From Mageeibacillus sp. UBA5747 (GTDB lineage Bacteria; Bacillota; Clostridia; Saccharofermentanales; UBA5734), in assembly GCA_002419145.1 (NCBI GenBank), contig DIFN01000082.1:1-11291 (forward strand): 11,291 nucleotides of DNA. Reading direction: 5' to 3'. The notes under the pieces were generated by a model that searched no databases, was not told the DNA's origin, and saw only the letters and a program-made list of their open reading frames with translations. A program made the position numbers and the translations under genes. Shown here piece after piece: positions 1 through 7,431 of this stretch (its first letter is position 1; each line of letters begins with the position of its first letter).

Positions 1-136
1 TGGTGGTCGTCTTGCCACAGCCGGAAGGCCCAACCAGGATGCAGATCTCGCCGTCGGGGATGGTCAATGACAGCTGATTGACGACATCAACGGTCGAGCC
101 TGGATAGCGTTTGGTCACCCGGTCAAATACGATCAT
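1..136 (-). CDS. Osmoprotectant ABC transporter ATP-binding protein, N-terminal part (runs off the left edge)
   Basis: Only the first 45 codons are present, starting at the ATG whose complement is at 134-136. The protein begins MIVFDRVTKRYPGS and reaches an intact Walker A motif, GPSGCGKTT, at the window edge, so it is an ABC-type ATPase that would power the importer encoded just upstream. The start overlaps the end of the permease gene by 14 bp, which implies translational coupling and a shared transcript. Binding protein, permease and ATPase in this order match OpuC/ProU/Yeh-type quaternary-amine importers. The short N-terminus resembles OpuCA-type subunits, but the Q-loop, signature motif and any CBS domains lie outside the window. 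The ABC assignment is certain; the substrate class rests on the neighbours. Confidence 0.87.
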   Translation of the reverse strand, partial: MIVFDRVTKRYPGSTVDVVNQLSLTIPDGEICILVGPSGCGKTTT

Positions 137-782
137 GTGTGTCACCCTCTGTCTTTGGCTTGGCTTGGACAAGCCGGTCCTGCAGTTTGCCAAGATATTT
201 GTCAGCCAGGATAGCAATCAGGGAAATCAGGATCGCCCCGATGATCACCATGTTGTCGTTGGTCCGGCTAATGCCCTGGAAAATATACGTCCCAAGGCCG
301 CCAGCTCCGATGTAGCTGGCGATCGCCCCGATTCCGATCCCCATGACCACGGCGGTGCGAATCCCGGTCATCGAGGCCGGAAGCGCCAGTGGGATCTGGA
401 TCCGCAGCAGGATTTTCCGGTCGGTCAGGCCCATGCCTCGGGCGGCCTCGATGATCGCGGGATCGATGGTGGTGATCCCGACGTAGACATTGCGGATGAT
501 CGGCAATTGAGTATAGGCGACCAGACCGACAATGGCCGGTGCCGTACCGATGCCAAGGATCGGCAACAGGAGAGAAAAGAGAGCCAGGCTGGGGATGGTC
601 ATCATAACACTGGCGAGGCCGAGGACCAGATTGGCGAGCGCTCTGCTGCGCGTGATCAGGATGCCAACAGCCACCCCAAGGACAATAGAAATTGCCATCG
701 CGATCAGGACCAGAAGCAAATGCTCCAAAGTCAGCTCCAGGATATCCTGCCACCGGGAAAGGAAAAATTCTACGAGTCCCAT
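123..782 (-). CDS. Osmoprotectant ABC transporter permease (OpuCB/YehY/ProW type)
   Basis: A 219-residue integral membrane protein, the usual length for a single-domain betaine/choline-class permease. I chose the ATG at 782 (MGLVEFFLSRW) because GGGGAGG lies 6 nt before it. The upstream ATG at 800 has no ribosome site, and that same SD lies inside the six codons it would add. Hydrophobic segments alternate with short loops. The central stretch IDPAIIEAARGMGLTDRKIL is the EAA loop (EAARGMG) that docks on the ATPase, and the GAGGLGTYIF segment after it is typical of the BPD_transp_1 family. It would form the membrane channel with a partner permease or as a homodimer. It follows the binding protein after 87 bp and overlaps the ATPase start by 14 bp. 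Confidence 0.92.
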   Translation of the reverse strand: MGLVEFFLSRWQDILELTLEHLLLVLIAMAISIVLGVAVGILITRSRALANLVLGLASVMMTIPSLALFSLLLPILGIGTAPAIVGLVAYTQLPIIRNVYVGITTIDPAIIEAARGMGLTDRKILLRIQIPLALPASMTGIRTAVVMGIGIGAIASYIGAGGLGTYIFQGISRTNDNMVIIGAILISLIAILADKYLGKLQDRLVQAKPKTEGDTHDRI

Positions 783-823
783 CGGACGCCTCCCCGCCAT
801 GCTGCAACTTGTCCGGCCCGAGA

Positions 824-843
824 GGTTGTCACAGCGGACAACC
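824..843 (-). promoter_or_regulatory. Intercistronic mRNA stem-loop between binding-protein and permease genes
   Basis: In the 87-bp gap between the two transporter genes, GGTTGTC and GACAACC form a perfect 7-bp stem with a 6-nt loop. No U-run follows, so it does not look like a terminator. Stem-loops after a binding-protein gene often protect the 3' end of that cistron and allow more binding protein than permease. That role here is inference from position only. Confidence 0.4.
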
Positions 844-869
844 GGAAAGATCGTTTCTCCAGAAGATTT

Positions 870-1784
870 TCAAGCAATCAGATCCACCGACTGAAGCCAC
901 TCCCTGGCCACGTCAGCCGGCCTCCTTTGCTCAATGTCGACCAGATAGTTCATCTGCATGATGGATTCATTATCGAGTTTTGCCGCTACTTTTTCCAGCA
1001 GTTTTACAATCTCCGGATTTTCTGCGGCAAAATCCGTCCGTAGGTTTGGAGCTGGATTATAGGCCGGGAAAAACGCCTTGTCGTCGTCCAGATTGACCAG
1101 GTCAAAGGCCTGGATCCGACCATCGGTTGAAAAGCCCATACCAATGTCGACCTGGTTTTCCTGCAGTGCTTTGTAGACGATCGCATTATCCATCACGATG
1201 ATCTTGTCCTCGGGCAATTTGAACTGATACGTGCTTTCCAAGCCAGGCAGGCCGTCGGCGCGGGCGGTGAACTCGTGGTCCACAGCAAAGGTCAGGGCGC
1301 CCGGATGAGCCGTCAGATAGGCCCCCAATTGGCTGAGGGATTTTATCCCTAATTCTTCCGCCTGGGCCCGGCGCATCATGATCGTGTAGGTGTTATTGAA
1401 CGGCGCATAATGCAGCCAGGCGACACCATTGGCCTCATCCTCGCTCTTGACTTGTGCATAGCATTCCTCCGGATCGGTCAGTGGCTGGTCATGCTGTAAA
1501 TGAGACAGCCAGGCTGTTCCGGTGTATTCCCAGTAGATGTCGATTTCCTTGGACAGCAGTGCCGTGCGCACCTTGTTCGAACCTGCAACACCGGTCCGGT
1601 CATCCACTTTGTAACCGGCATCTTCCAGAACCTGCAGGGTGATCTGCCCTAGAAGCAACTGTTCCGTGAATTCCTTGGATCCAACGCGGATCACTTTCTC
1701 GTTGCCGGCACAGCCAGAAACTGTGACCAGTACCAGGGCACTGGCAAGTACTCCAAGCAGCAGCTTTTTCATAAAACGTATCAT
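870..1784 (-). CDS. Glycine betaine/choline-class substrate-binding lipoprotein (OpuCC/OsmF type)
   Basis: A 304-residue secreted lipoprotein. I chose the ATG at 1784 (MIRFMKKLLLGV) because AGGAGG lies 6 nt upstream; an in-frame TTG at 1808 lies before that SD. The N-terminus has positive residues, a hydrophobic core and a lipobox VSGC followed by AGNEK, so the mature protein is lipid-anchored outside the membrane. The mature start KVIRVGSKEFTEQLLLGQI and the segment GVAGSNKVRTALLSKEIDIYWEYTGTAW are hallmarks of the OpuAC-like domain, which binds trimethylammonium compounds in an aromatic cage. The C-terminal pattern of YLVDIEQRRPADVAREWL also fits. It is the first gene of the transporter group, 133 bp after the kinase gene, so it may have its own promoter. 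The exact ligand cannot be read from the sequence. Confidence 0.92.
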   Translation of the reverse strand: MIRFMKKLLLGVLASALVLVTVSGCAGNEKVIRVGSKEFTEQLLLGQITLQVLEDAGYKVDDRTGVAGSNKVRTALLSKEIDIYWEYTGTAWLSHLQHDQPLTDPEECYAQVKSEDEANGVAWLHYAPFNNTYTIMMRRAQAEELGIKSLSQLGAYLTAHPGALTFAVDHEFTARADGLPGLESTYQFKLPEDKIIVMDNAIVYKALQENQVDIGMGFSTDGRIQAFDLVNLDDDKAFFPAYNPAPNLRTDFAAENPEIVKLLEKVAAKLDNESIMQMNYLVDIEQRRPADVAREWLQSVDLIA

Positions 1785-1829
1785 CAATTGCCTCCTGTTC
1801 GCGGTCAACTCATCGCTCTGTCAAACCTT

Positions 1830-1857
1830 CAAATACCAGGACACGCCTGTTCGTCAA
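1830..1857 (-). promoter_or_regulatory. Candidate promoter for the osmoprotectant transporter genes
   Basis: On the minus strand TTGACG (1852-1857) is followed after 16 bp by TATTTG (1830-1835), preceded by TGG as in an extended -10. Transcription would start near 1823, giving a leader of about 40 nt before the binding-protein ATG at 1784. The -10 hexamer is weak (3 of 6 consensus bases), so this is a suggestion. The -10 overlaps one arm of an inverted repeat. Confidence 0.3.
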
Positions 1858-1894
1858 CAAAAGTGCTTTGTTGCCGGAAAGTCGCGCCTGGTAT
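1833..1894 (-). repeat. Nested inverted repeats between the kinase gene and the transporter genes
   Basis: Outer arms ATACCAGG (1833-1840) and CCTGGTAT (1887-1894) are perfect 8-bp inverses. Inside them CAACAAA (1855-1861) and TTTGTTG (1867-1873) form a second perfect 7-bp stem with a 5-nt loop. They lie just after the stop of the kinase gene (1918). Together they could fold the end of the six-gene transcript, or act as a protein site over the candidate transporter promoter. A classic terminator is not supported, because no long U-run follows either stem. Confidence 0.4.
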
Positions 1895-1917
1895 GAGAGT
1901 CTTTGATACGGGCGAGA

Positions 1918-3360
1918 TTACCTTTTGCTGGCAAAAATCTCATGCGATTTTTTCAAAAGATCATCTGTCTGTTCGGCCAAATGGCTGTAGACTTGTTCAT
2001 TGATCGCCTGGTACAGGCGCACATGCTCGGCGATCGGCTCGAAAGTATCCCGAATTTGCACCATGTTTTTGATCGCTTCCTGACGATCTTTATAGACGCC
2101 CAGGGCCAGGGCGGTGCAGATGGCAGCCCCCATGCTGGCAGATCCGTTGACGACGTTGCGCTGGGCCGGTACCCCAAAGACGTCAGCCAAGATCTGCATG
2201 AAGAGATTGCCGTTGGAACCACCGCCGCTGACGACGATTTTACTGAGCTCGATGCCGAGCTCGTCACACATAGCCTGGGCGTGGTTCTTCATCGTCATGG
2301 CGATGCCTTCCATGACCGAGCGGAACAAGTGCTGTCCCTTATGGGTGCCGTTGAAGCCAATCATCATGCCGCGTTCATGCGGGTGGTCAGGCCGGGCCAG
2401 CCAGTGAAGCACCGTGTACAGGCCATCACAGCCGACCGGTACGTCTTTGGCGAGCATTTCGAGATAATTCTCAGTCGACAAGCCACGTTCTTTGGTTGCT
2501 TTAACGATATCACTGCCCAAAAGGTCCATCACCCAGGTAATGGTCGACATACCGCGGCGAATACCGTTGCTCTCGTAGAGATACTCACCCGGCGTCGCAC
2601 CCGGATTCACCCAGTAGTTGACGGGATTCGTCGTGTTGTTGACGCCGACCATCATCGACGTGATGTAAGTGCCAAGCGACACCAGGACGGTCCCATCATG
2701 GACCAGACCGGCGCCGAGGCCTTCGACCGCCTTGTCGTTTGAGGTTGCAACGACCGGGATGCCAACCGGCAATCCTGTCGCCGCACTGGCAGCCTCCGTA
2801 ACGGTACCCAGGACCGTCGATGGGTCGACGAGGTCGAACAGCATCTCCCGCGGCGTGTGGTAGGCGGCAAAAGCAACTGGGTCCTCGATCCAGTCCAAGG
2901 TGTTCCAGTCGATTGGCCAAGGACCGACATAATTGGAACGTGTGTCCTTGGTCTCGCCGGTCAGGCGATGCGTCAGGTAACCCGTGGTGGTGGTCACGTA
3001 ACGCACCTGGTCATTCTCATGTTCATATGGCCGCGAAAGCCGGATATCCATCCAGCTTTGCACCGGCGAGGCCAGGTTGCCGTCAGCCTTCAAAAGAGCG
3101 CGGCAGCAGCGGATGGAACCAAGGCCGACCCCAATAATGGCTTTCCTGTCACCGTCGAATTTCCTGAATACGCCCTGGCAAGCCTCTTTGAGACTATCCC
3201 ACAGGTCATCATCCGGATGTTCGGCCCGGTTATCCCCATAGAGATGCATTGGCCGGAGCTTGACGCTGTGAAAGCAGATCTCTGCACCCTTGGTGTCGAA
3301 AATACTGACTTTGGTGCTCTGAGTGCCACCGTCAATGGCGACGATGTATTGCTTGTCCAT
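1918..3360 (-). CDS. FGGY-family carbohydrate kinase (YgcE/xylulokinase-like)
   Basis: A 480-residue cytoplasmic kinase expected to phosphorylate a sugar, ketose or polyol with ATP. Two actin-like domains are visible. The N-terminal phosphate loop is IDGGTQSTK (residues 9-17). WMDIR (103-107) is the family substrate-site WxDxR element. TSNDKA (206-211) carries the likely catalytic base Asp209. SGGGSNGN (378-385) is the C-terminal adenosine-binding signature, followed by ILADVFGVPAQR. The length is normal and no key residue is missing. The ATG at 3360 has GAGAGG 6 nt upstream. It is the last gene of the six-gene operon, 36 bp after the dehydrogenase. The context suggests it traps the oxidised product as a phosphate ester, but the substrate cannot be named. 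Its pairing with the dehydrogenase, ETF and FAD oxidase parallels E. coli ygcE. Confidence 0.93.
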   Translation of the reverse strand: MDKQYIVAIDGGTQSTKVSIFDTKGAEICFHSVKLRPMHLYGDNRAEHPDDDLWDSLKEACQGVFRKFDGDRKAIIGVGLGSIRCCRALLKADGNLASPVQSWMDIRLSRPYEHENDQVRYVTTTTGYLTHRLTGETKDTRSNYVGPWPIDWNTLDWIEDPVAFAAYHTPREMLFDLVDPSTVLGTVTEAASAATGLPVGIPVVATSNDKAVEGLGAGLVHDGTVLVSLGTYITSMMVGVNNTTNPVNYWVNPGATPGEYLYESNGIRRGMSTITWVMDLLGSDIVKATKERGLSTENYLEMLAKDVPVGCDGLYTVLHWLARPDHPHERGMMIGFNGTHKGQHLFRSVMEGIAMTMKNHAQAMCDELGIELSKIVVSGGGSNGNLFMQILADVFGVPAQRNVVNGSASMGAAICTALALGVYKDRQEAIKNMVQIRDTFEPIAEHVRLYQAINEQVYSHLAEQTDDLLKKSHEIFASKR

Positions 3361-3396
3361 AACTGTCCTCTCTTGTGCCTGATGCTGCTGATCCGG

Positions 3397-4176
3397 TCAG
3401 CGCATTAGGTAGCCGCCGTCGACGACGAGTGTAGCCCCGTTGACATAGTCGGAAGCACGGCTGGCCAGGAAAACGGTCGCACCCATCAGGTCGGCTGTGA
3501 AGCCCCAGCGGTTGGCCGGAATATGGGCCAGGATCTCAGCATTGCGCTTCTCATCCTTGCGGGTCATTTCGGTCAGGGGGGTAGCAAAATAGCCGGGCGC
3601 GATGGCGTTGACTTGGATGTTCCACTGGCCCAATTCATCGCACATCGACTTGGTCAGGCCGACAATGCCATGCTTGGTTGCCGCGTAAGCGGGCGACCAT
3701 TGACCACCCAAGTAAGAATACAAAGAAGCAATGTTGATGACTTTGCCGCTTTCCTGCCTGATAAAATATTTCAAGGCTTCGTGAGTCATTTCGAAAGCTG
3801 CGGTCAAGTTGATCGAGATCATCTTGTCCCATTCCACGCGCGTGAACTGGGTAACATCGCGGACATTGATGCTGATGCCGGCACAATTGACCAGGATATC
3901 GATGCTGCCCCAGGTCTCGACACAGGTCTCGACGACGCGTTTACACTCGCCTTCAGCGGTAATATCCGCGATCATAAACTTGTATTCGACGCCACAGTCT
4001 TCGACCAGCTTTTTGGTCGAGCCATCATCGTCGACCAGACTGGGCACCAGGACATTGGCCCCGGCTTTGGCCAGAGCCGTCGTGAACGCCTGGCCCAGGC
4101 CGCCATTGCCACCGGTGACGATTGCATTTTTGCCCTTGAGGGAAAAGAAATCCATCGAGAAATCAGAAACCTTCAT
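3397..4176 (-). CDS. Short-chain dehydrogenase/reductase (YgcW / gluconate 5-dehydrogenase-like)
   Basis: A 259-residue classical SDR that should interconvert a hydroxyl and a ketone with NAD(H) or NADP(H). From the chosen start (ATG at 4176, GGAGG 9 nt upstream) the nucleotide-binding motif TGGNGGLG is at residues 21-28 and NCAG at 97-100. The catalytic residues are Asn123, Ser151 and YAATK (Tyr164, Lys168). The C-terminus, GATLVVDGGYLMR, is typical of the sugar-acid dehydrogenase branch (gluconate 5-dehydrogenase, KduD, YgcW). An upstream in-frame ATG at 4236 would add 20 residues with no family resemblance and would precede the SD. It lies 74 bp after ETF alpha and 36 bp before the kinase, which suggests it produces the keto-sugar that the kinase phosphorylates. 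Specificity is inferred from context. Confidence 0.93.
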   Translation of the reverse strand: MKVSDFSMDFFSLKGKNAIVTGGNGGLGQAFTTALAKAGANVLVPSLVDDDGSTKKLVEDCGVEYKFMIADITAEGECKRVVETCVETWGSIDILVNCAGISINVRDVTQFTRVEWDKMISINLTAAFEMTHEALKYFIRQESGKVINIASLYSYLGGQWSPAYAATKHGIVGLTKSMCDELGQWNIQVNAIAPGYFATPLTEMTRKDEKRNAEILAHIPANRWGFTADLMGATVFLASRASDYVNGATLVVDGGYLMR

Positions 4177-4250
4177 TGATTGTGTCCTCCAAAAGTCCAA
4201 ATTAGGGCGGGTCTGGCGTGCCTGAGTCGGGCGCAAGATGCGTGCCGATT

Positions 4251-5198
4251 TCAGGTGCCGGCCTCTTGTTCGATTTTTTCGACCAGCTTGTGGATGAATG
4301 TGACAGCATCGCCTTCGACGACAATGTCGGACAGACTGCAGATTGGGGCATTCTTGTTGAGATTGACCGAGATGATGTTTTTGACCTGTCTGAGACCTTC
4401 GACATGCTGCACGGCGCCATTGATGCCCAAGGCCAGGTAAAGTTTGGGGCTGACCGTCTTGCCAGACTGGCCGACCTGGATGCTTCTGGGGGCGATCCCC
4501 TGGTCGACGATTTTCCGGCTGGCAGAGACCTGGCCACCCAAGGTTTGAGCCAGGCGTTGCAGCTCATGGAAATGGCCGATCATGCCGCCGCCACCGGATA
4601 CCAGCACGTCACTTTCCCGGATGTCGTACGTCTGCTCTTTGGTTTTGACGGCCAGGCGGCGCATGGTCCCAGCGCAAACGTTCGCTGGGGTCATGATTTC
4701 AGTCTGCGTGTTCTTATCTGTCGGGCGGTCCCAGTGAAAGACACCTGGGCGGATGCTCATCATGACGGGGCCATCACCAACGAACTCGATTGCGGCCATG
4801 ATCCGGCCACTGTAAGCAGGACGGATGGCCAGCAGTTGATCGCCTTCATGGCGGATGGCAGTGACATCAGCCACCAGACCTGTGTTCAGGCGCATAGCCA
4901 GCCGCGGGGCCAGCATGCGGCCAAAAGGAGTCGCCGGGACCAGGATGGTGTCAAAAGCACGAATTTGCTGCAACTCGACCAGCACTTCTGCGATGGCCAG
5001 CGGGTCATATGTTTCGATCTGGGAGATGCTGACCTGGATCACCGTATCGAAAGCACCGACTGCCACAACGGACTTTGGACCGAAGGTGACCCCAGTCGTT
5101 TCATAAGCATTGTCCGCATAGATCTGCCGGGCTACCTCAAGCAGGTCGACCGAATCCCGGGGAGCTTTTTCATCCAGATAAATCAGGCAACGTCTCAT
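4251..5198 (-). CDS. etfA: Electron transfer flavoprotein alpha subunit (FixB/YgcQ-like)
   Basis: A 315-residue ETF alpha subunit. The N-terminal alpha/beta domain (about 1-190) is divergent. The C-terminal FAD domain is clear: VLVSGGGGM (198-206), SASRKIVD (225-232), QVGQSGKTVSPKLY (241-254) and GINGAVQH (258-265), all FAD contacts in known ETFs. Two positions differ from the usual family text: GGRG is GGGG here, and QTGK is QSGK. No ferredoxin domain is fused. It starts one base after the stop of ETF beta (TAA, A, ATG), so the two are translationally coupled, as expected of a heterodimer. The partner dehydrogenase is most likely the FAD-linked oxidase of the same operon, because no acyl-CoA dehydrogenase gene is present. 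The symbol marks the family; this is a paralogue, not the housekeeping fatty-acid ETF. Confidence 0.92.
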   Translation of the reverse strand: MRRCLIYLDEKAPRDSVDLLEVARQIYADNAYETTGVTFGPKSVVAVGAFDTVIQVSISQIETYDPLAIAEVLVELQQIRAFDTILVPATPFGRMLAPRLAMRLNTGLVADVTAIRHEGDQLLAIRPAYSGRIMAAIEFVGDGPVMMSIRPGVFHWDRPTDKNTQTEIMTPANVCAGTMRRLAVKTKEQTYDIRESDVLVSGGGGMIGHFHELQRLAQTLGGQVSASRKIVDQGIAPRSIQVGQSGKTVSPKLYLALGINGAVQHVEGLRQVKNIISVNLNKNAPICSLSDIVVEGDAVTFIHKLVEKIEQEAGT

Positions 5199-5199
5199 T

Positions 5200-5994
5200 T
5201 TAAATGAAACTCTTTTCTTTCAGAAACTGATAGACATATTCAATGCCGGCAGCGTCCGTCTGGACCACTACCTGGCCCTTCTTAGCATATTCCCTGGTGA
5301 AGGTGTGGGCCACCCGGGTCTTGGAACCCGTAGCGCCGACTTCATCTGGAGAAAAGGCCAGATCCTGGTTTGTGATCACATGCAGATTCGCGGAAACGTC
5401 CCGAGCCAAATCCTTGCGACTGGCATAAGGCAGCTTGTACGGGCAATCACGCGTCAGGCTCAGGATCGCCGGCAGGGCCATTTCGTACGTCACGATTTCG
5501 TTCTCTGTCTCGACATCAAAGACTGCCGCAGCCGGACTGAACTGGTTTTCGTCGAGCCGGACAATGCCAGACATCTGATTGAGATCCAGCAAGGCCCCCA
5601 GCTGGGCAGGAATATGGGACGTGTCACCGTCAATGGCATGCGTTCCAGAAAGGATCGCGTCAAAGTCGCGGGTGGCAAGATAGCGGGCCAGAATGGTGGC
5701 TGTGGCATAGGTGTCGCTGCCGGCAAAGATCCGGTCCGATATCAGGGTGCCCCGGTCCACGCCAATACGCAACAGATCTGCCAGATGAGGGGTGACAACG
5801 GATGGAGCCATTGTCACCACCTCAATCATGGTGTCCGGATGCGCGGCCTTTACCCTCAAGGCAAAAGCCACGGCACACACATCATCGGGGTTTAATTGGA
5901 GGCGTGCCTTTTCCCGAATCAATGCATTGTTTTCGAAGTCATACTGATAGCTGTCCACATCCGGAACAAATTTGACCAGGCAAATCAGTCTCAT
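5200..5994 (-). CDS. etfB: Electron transfer flavoprotein beta subunit (FixA/YgcR-like)
   Basis: A 264-residue ETF beta subunit. The start MRLICLVKFVPDVDS matches the family opening (lysine then P-x-V/P), and KARLQLNPDDVCAVAFALRVK (28-48) corresponds to the usual NPxDxxAxExAL segment. The nucleotide-binding loop GTHAIDGDTS (117-126) has the DGDT form found in ETFs that bind NAD or FAD, rather than the DDDC form of AMP-binding mitochondrial-type ETFs. LPYASRKDL (about 198-206) replaces the usual PRYxSLxG recognition loop, so the docking surface for the dehydrogenase differs from fatty-acid ETFs. It lies 20 bp after the transporter gene and 1 bp before ETF alpha. The SD before its ATG is weak (GAGG about 17 nt upstream), so translation may depend on coupling to the transporter. 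Confidence 0.92.
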   Translation of the reverse strand: MRLICLVKFVPDVDSYQYDFENNALIREKARLQLNPDDVCAVAFALRVKAAHPDTMIEVVTMAPSVVTPHLADLLRIGVDRGTLISDRIFAGSDTYATATILARYLATRDFDAILSGTHAIDGDTSHIPAQLGALLDLNQMSGIVRLDENQFSPAAAVFDVETENEIVTYEMALPAILSLTRDCPYKLPYASRKDLARDVSANLHVITNQDLAFSPDEVGATGSKTRVAHTFTREYAKKGQVVVQTDAAGIEYVYQFLKEKSFI

Positions 5995-6014
5995 GGCTTT
6001 GGTGTTTTCAATCC

Positions 6015-7319
6015 TCAGGCTTTCTGAGCTGCACCTTTGAGTGCTGCTTTTTCTGCAGTCTTTTCCTTCTGGCTTAAGTTGGCATAGATGGCGATAATTG
6101 CGATGCCGAGAGCCCCGAACACAGCGCTGACAACAAAGTAAGCCACATAGCCGCCCTGGTCGCCAAAGGTGTTCCAGAGGAAGGTGTTCATTTGCGGCAG
6201 GATGATGTCCGGCAGGTAGCCGATGAAGGAGATCAGGCCAATGGCCGTACCCATCATGGCAGTGGGGATTTTCGACATGCCCAGGAAGGACCAGTAGGTG
6301 CCACGGATGGCGTAGAGGAAGATACCGAGGACGACGACGGCGGCAGAGATGCCCATGCCAGTGAGCGGCAGCAGGGCTGCGGCGACCAGGAACAGAGCGG
6401 CACCGGCCAGGGCGATGCCATTGGTTTTCGGTTTGCCGATTTTGTCAGCAAAGATACCACCAAGGAAACCACCAACCGGACGCATCCAGAGGATAATGAC
6501 GGTGATGGAAGCAACCGTGACGGCATCCATCATTTTGTTGGTCTGCAGGAAACCACCGATGTAGTATACGGTCCAGAAGACAGCATAACCCATGAAGATG
6601 ATACCACCCATGAGATAAACGTACTTATTCTTGAGCAAAACCCCAATATCCCTGAGATGGAATTTTTCACTTTCTGCCCGCTCACCCGTATTGCCGGAGA
6701 GGGCAATCAGTTTCTTGTCACTGTCAACAAAGATCAAAATCAGGACAGCCGCAGCCAAAACGATCGCGGAATAGAGGTAGATGACGGAAACCATTGCAGA
6801 CTTTTTGTCAGCCAGAGCATCGCTGCCCCCGAGAACGCTGGCGAAAACCGCCAGGCCGATGCTGGCCATCAGCGCTTCGACCACGCCGCGGCCACCATCG
6901 AGAATGCCGAAGAAACGGCCTTCATCTTTTTCAGTTGAAAGCAGCTTGACGATTTTCATGTGGGAGCTCCAGAATGTGAAAACGGAGAAAATACCCCACA
7001 GGAAGAAAATCGCGTTGACCGCACCGGCGCCGGGCACCTGGGCAAACCAGAAGCCACACAGGGAGACACCCAGTAAGGAAATACCGATCAGCCATTTGGC
7101 CGGGACCCTGTCCGCCAGCAAACCGCTGGGGATGTAACCGATGACGTAAGCGATACCGAGCATGGAATAGAAGTTGTTCAACTGAGCCTGGGAAAGGTTG
7201 AAAACTTCAAGCAAGGTCACTTGATAGTTCGTTCTCAGGTAGATGACCGGGTAGATGGCGCCGGCAGCTAGAACGATGAGCGCAAATTGTAGATACCGTC
7301 TGAGATTCCCTGATTTCAT
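6015..7319 (-). CDS. Major facilitator superfamily importer (YihN/YqcE-like)
   Basis: A 434-residue inner-membrane transporter with alternating hydrophobic segments consistent with 12 helices. The loop 2-3 signature is SGLLADRVPAK (residues 65-75). GRFFGILDGGRG (134-145) is the conserved patch I associate with the YihN/YqcE branch (proposed organic-solute importers). A second loop signature, GGFLGGIFADKIGKPK, opens the second half. A charged region, DSDKKLIALSGNTGERAESEKFH, is the central cytoplasmic loop. The ATG at 7319 has GGAGG 4 nt upstream. It is second in the operon, 112 bp after the oxidase gene. It most likely brings in the substrate of the pathway. The substrate is unknown. Confidence 0.9.
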   Translation of the reverse strand: MKSGNLRRYLQFALIVLAAGAIYPVIYLRTNYQVTLLEVFNLSQAQLNNFYSMLGIAYVIGYIPSGLLADRVPAKWLIGISLLGVSLCGFWFAQVPGAGAVNAIFFLWGIFSVFTFWSSHMKIVKLLSTEKDEGRFFGILDGGRGVVEALMASIGLAVFASVLGGSDALADKKSAMVSVIYLYSAIVLAAAVLILIFVDSDKKLIALSGNTGERAESEKFHLRDIGVLLKNKYVYLMGGIIFMGYAVFWTVYYIGGFLQTNKMMDAVTVASITVIILWMRPVGGFLGGIFADKIGKPKTNGIALAGAALFLVAAALLPLTGMGISAAVVVLGIFLYAIRGTYWSFLGMSKIPTAMMGTAIGLISFIGYLPDIILPQMNTFLWNTFGDQGGYVAYFVVSAVFGALGIAIIAIYANLSQKEKTAEKAALKGAAQKA

Positions 7320-7431
7320 AACTCCTCCATTTTTTAAATTTTATTGTCACACCCTGCAAAGACTGCACCCGTCATCTGAACAGTCATCACAGGGGTTCAA
7401 CCTAAGTGATGGGGCTTGTACCACCGGCTGC
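7320..7431 (-). other. 112-bp gap between oxidase and transporter genes
   Basis: This is the longest gap within the six-gene operon. It contains CATCAC (7385-7390) and GTGATG (7406-7411), a weak 6-bp inverted repeat with a 15-nt loop, and an A/T-rich run just before the transporter SD. I see no open frame and no U-tract terminator. A TAAAAA hexamer near the SD is too close to the start codon to be a convincing -10. Processing or partial attenuation between the first and second genes is possible but unproven. Confidence 0.35.

Noticed and set aside
1785..1808. TTG start at 1808 for the binding lipoprotein
   Set aside because: AGGAGG lies inside the codons it would add, and the ATG at 1784 is at ideal spacing from that site.
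4218..5207. A 329-codon plus-strand open frame opposite ETF alpha, and similar long frames at 111-1043 and 1903-2742
   Set aside because: Each mirrors a well-recognised minus-strand gene, has low-complexity Asp/His/Arg/Gln-rich composition and matches no family I know. They arise from the codon bias of the real genes.
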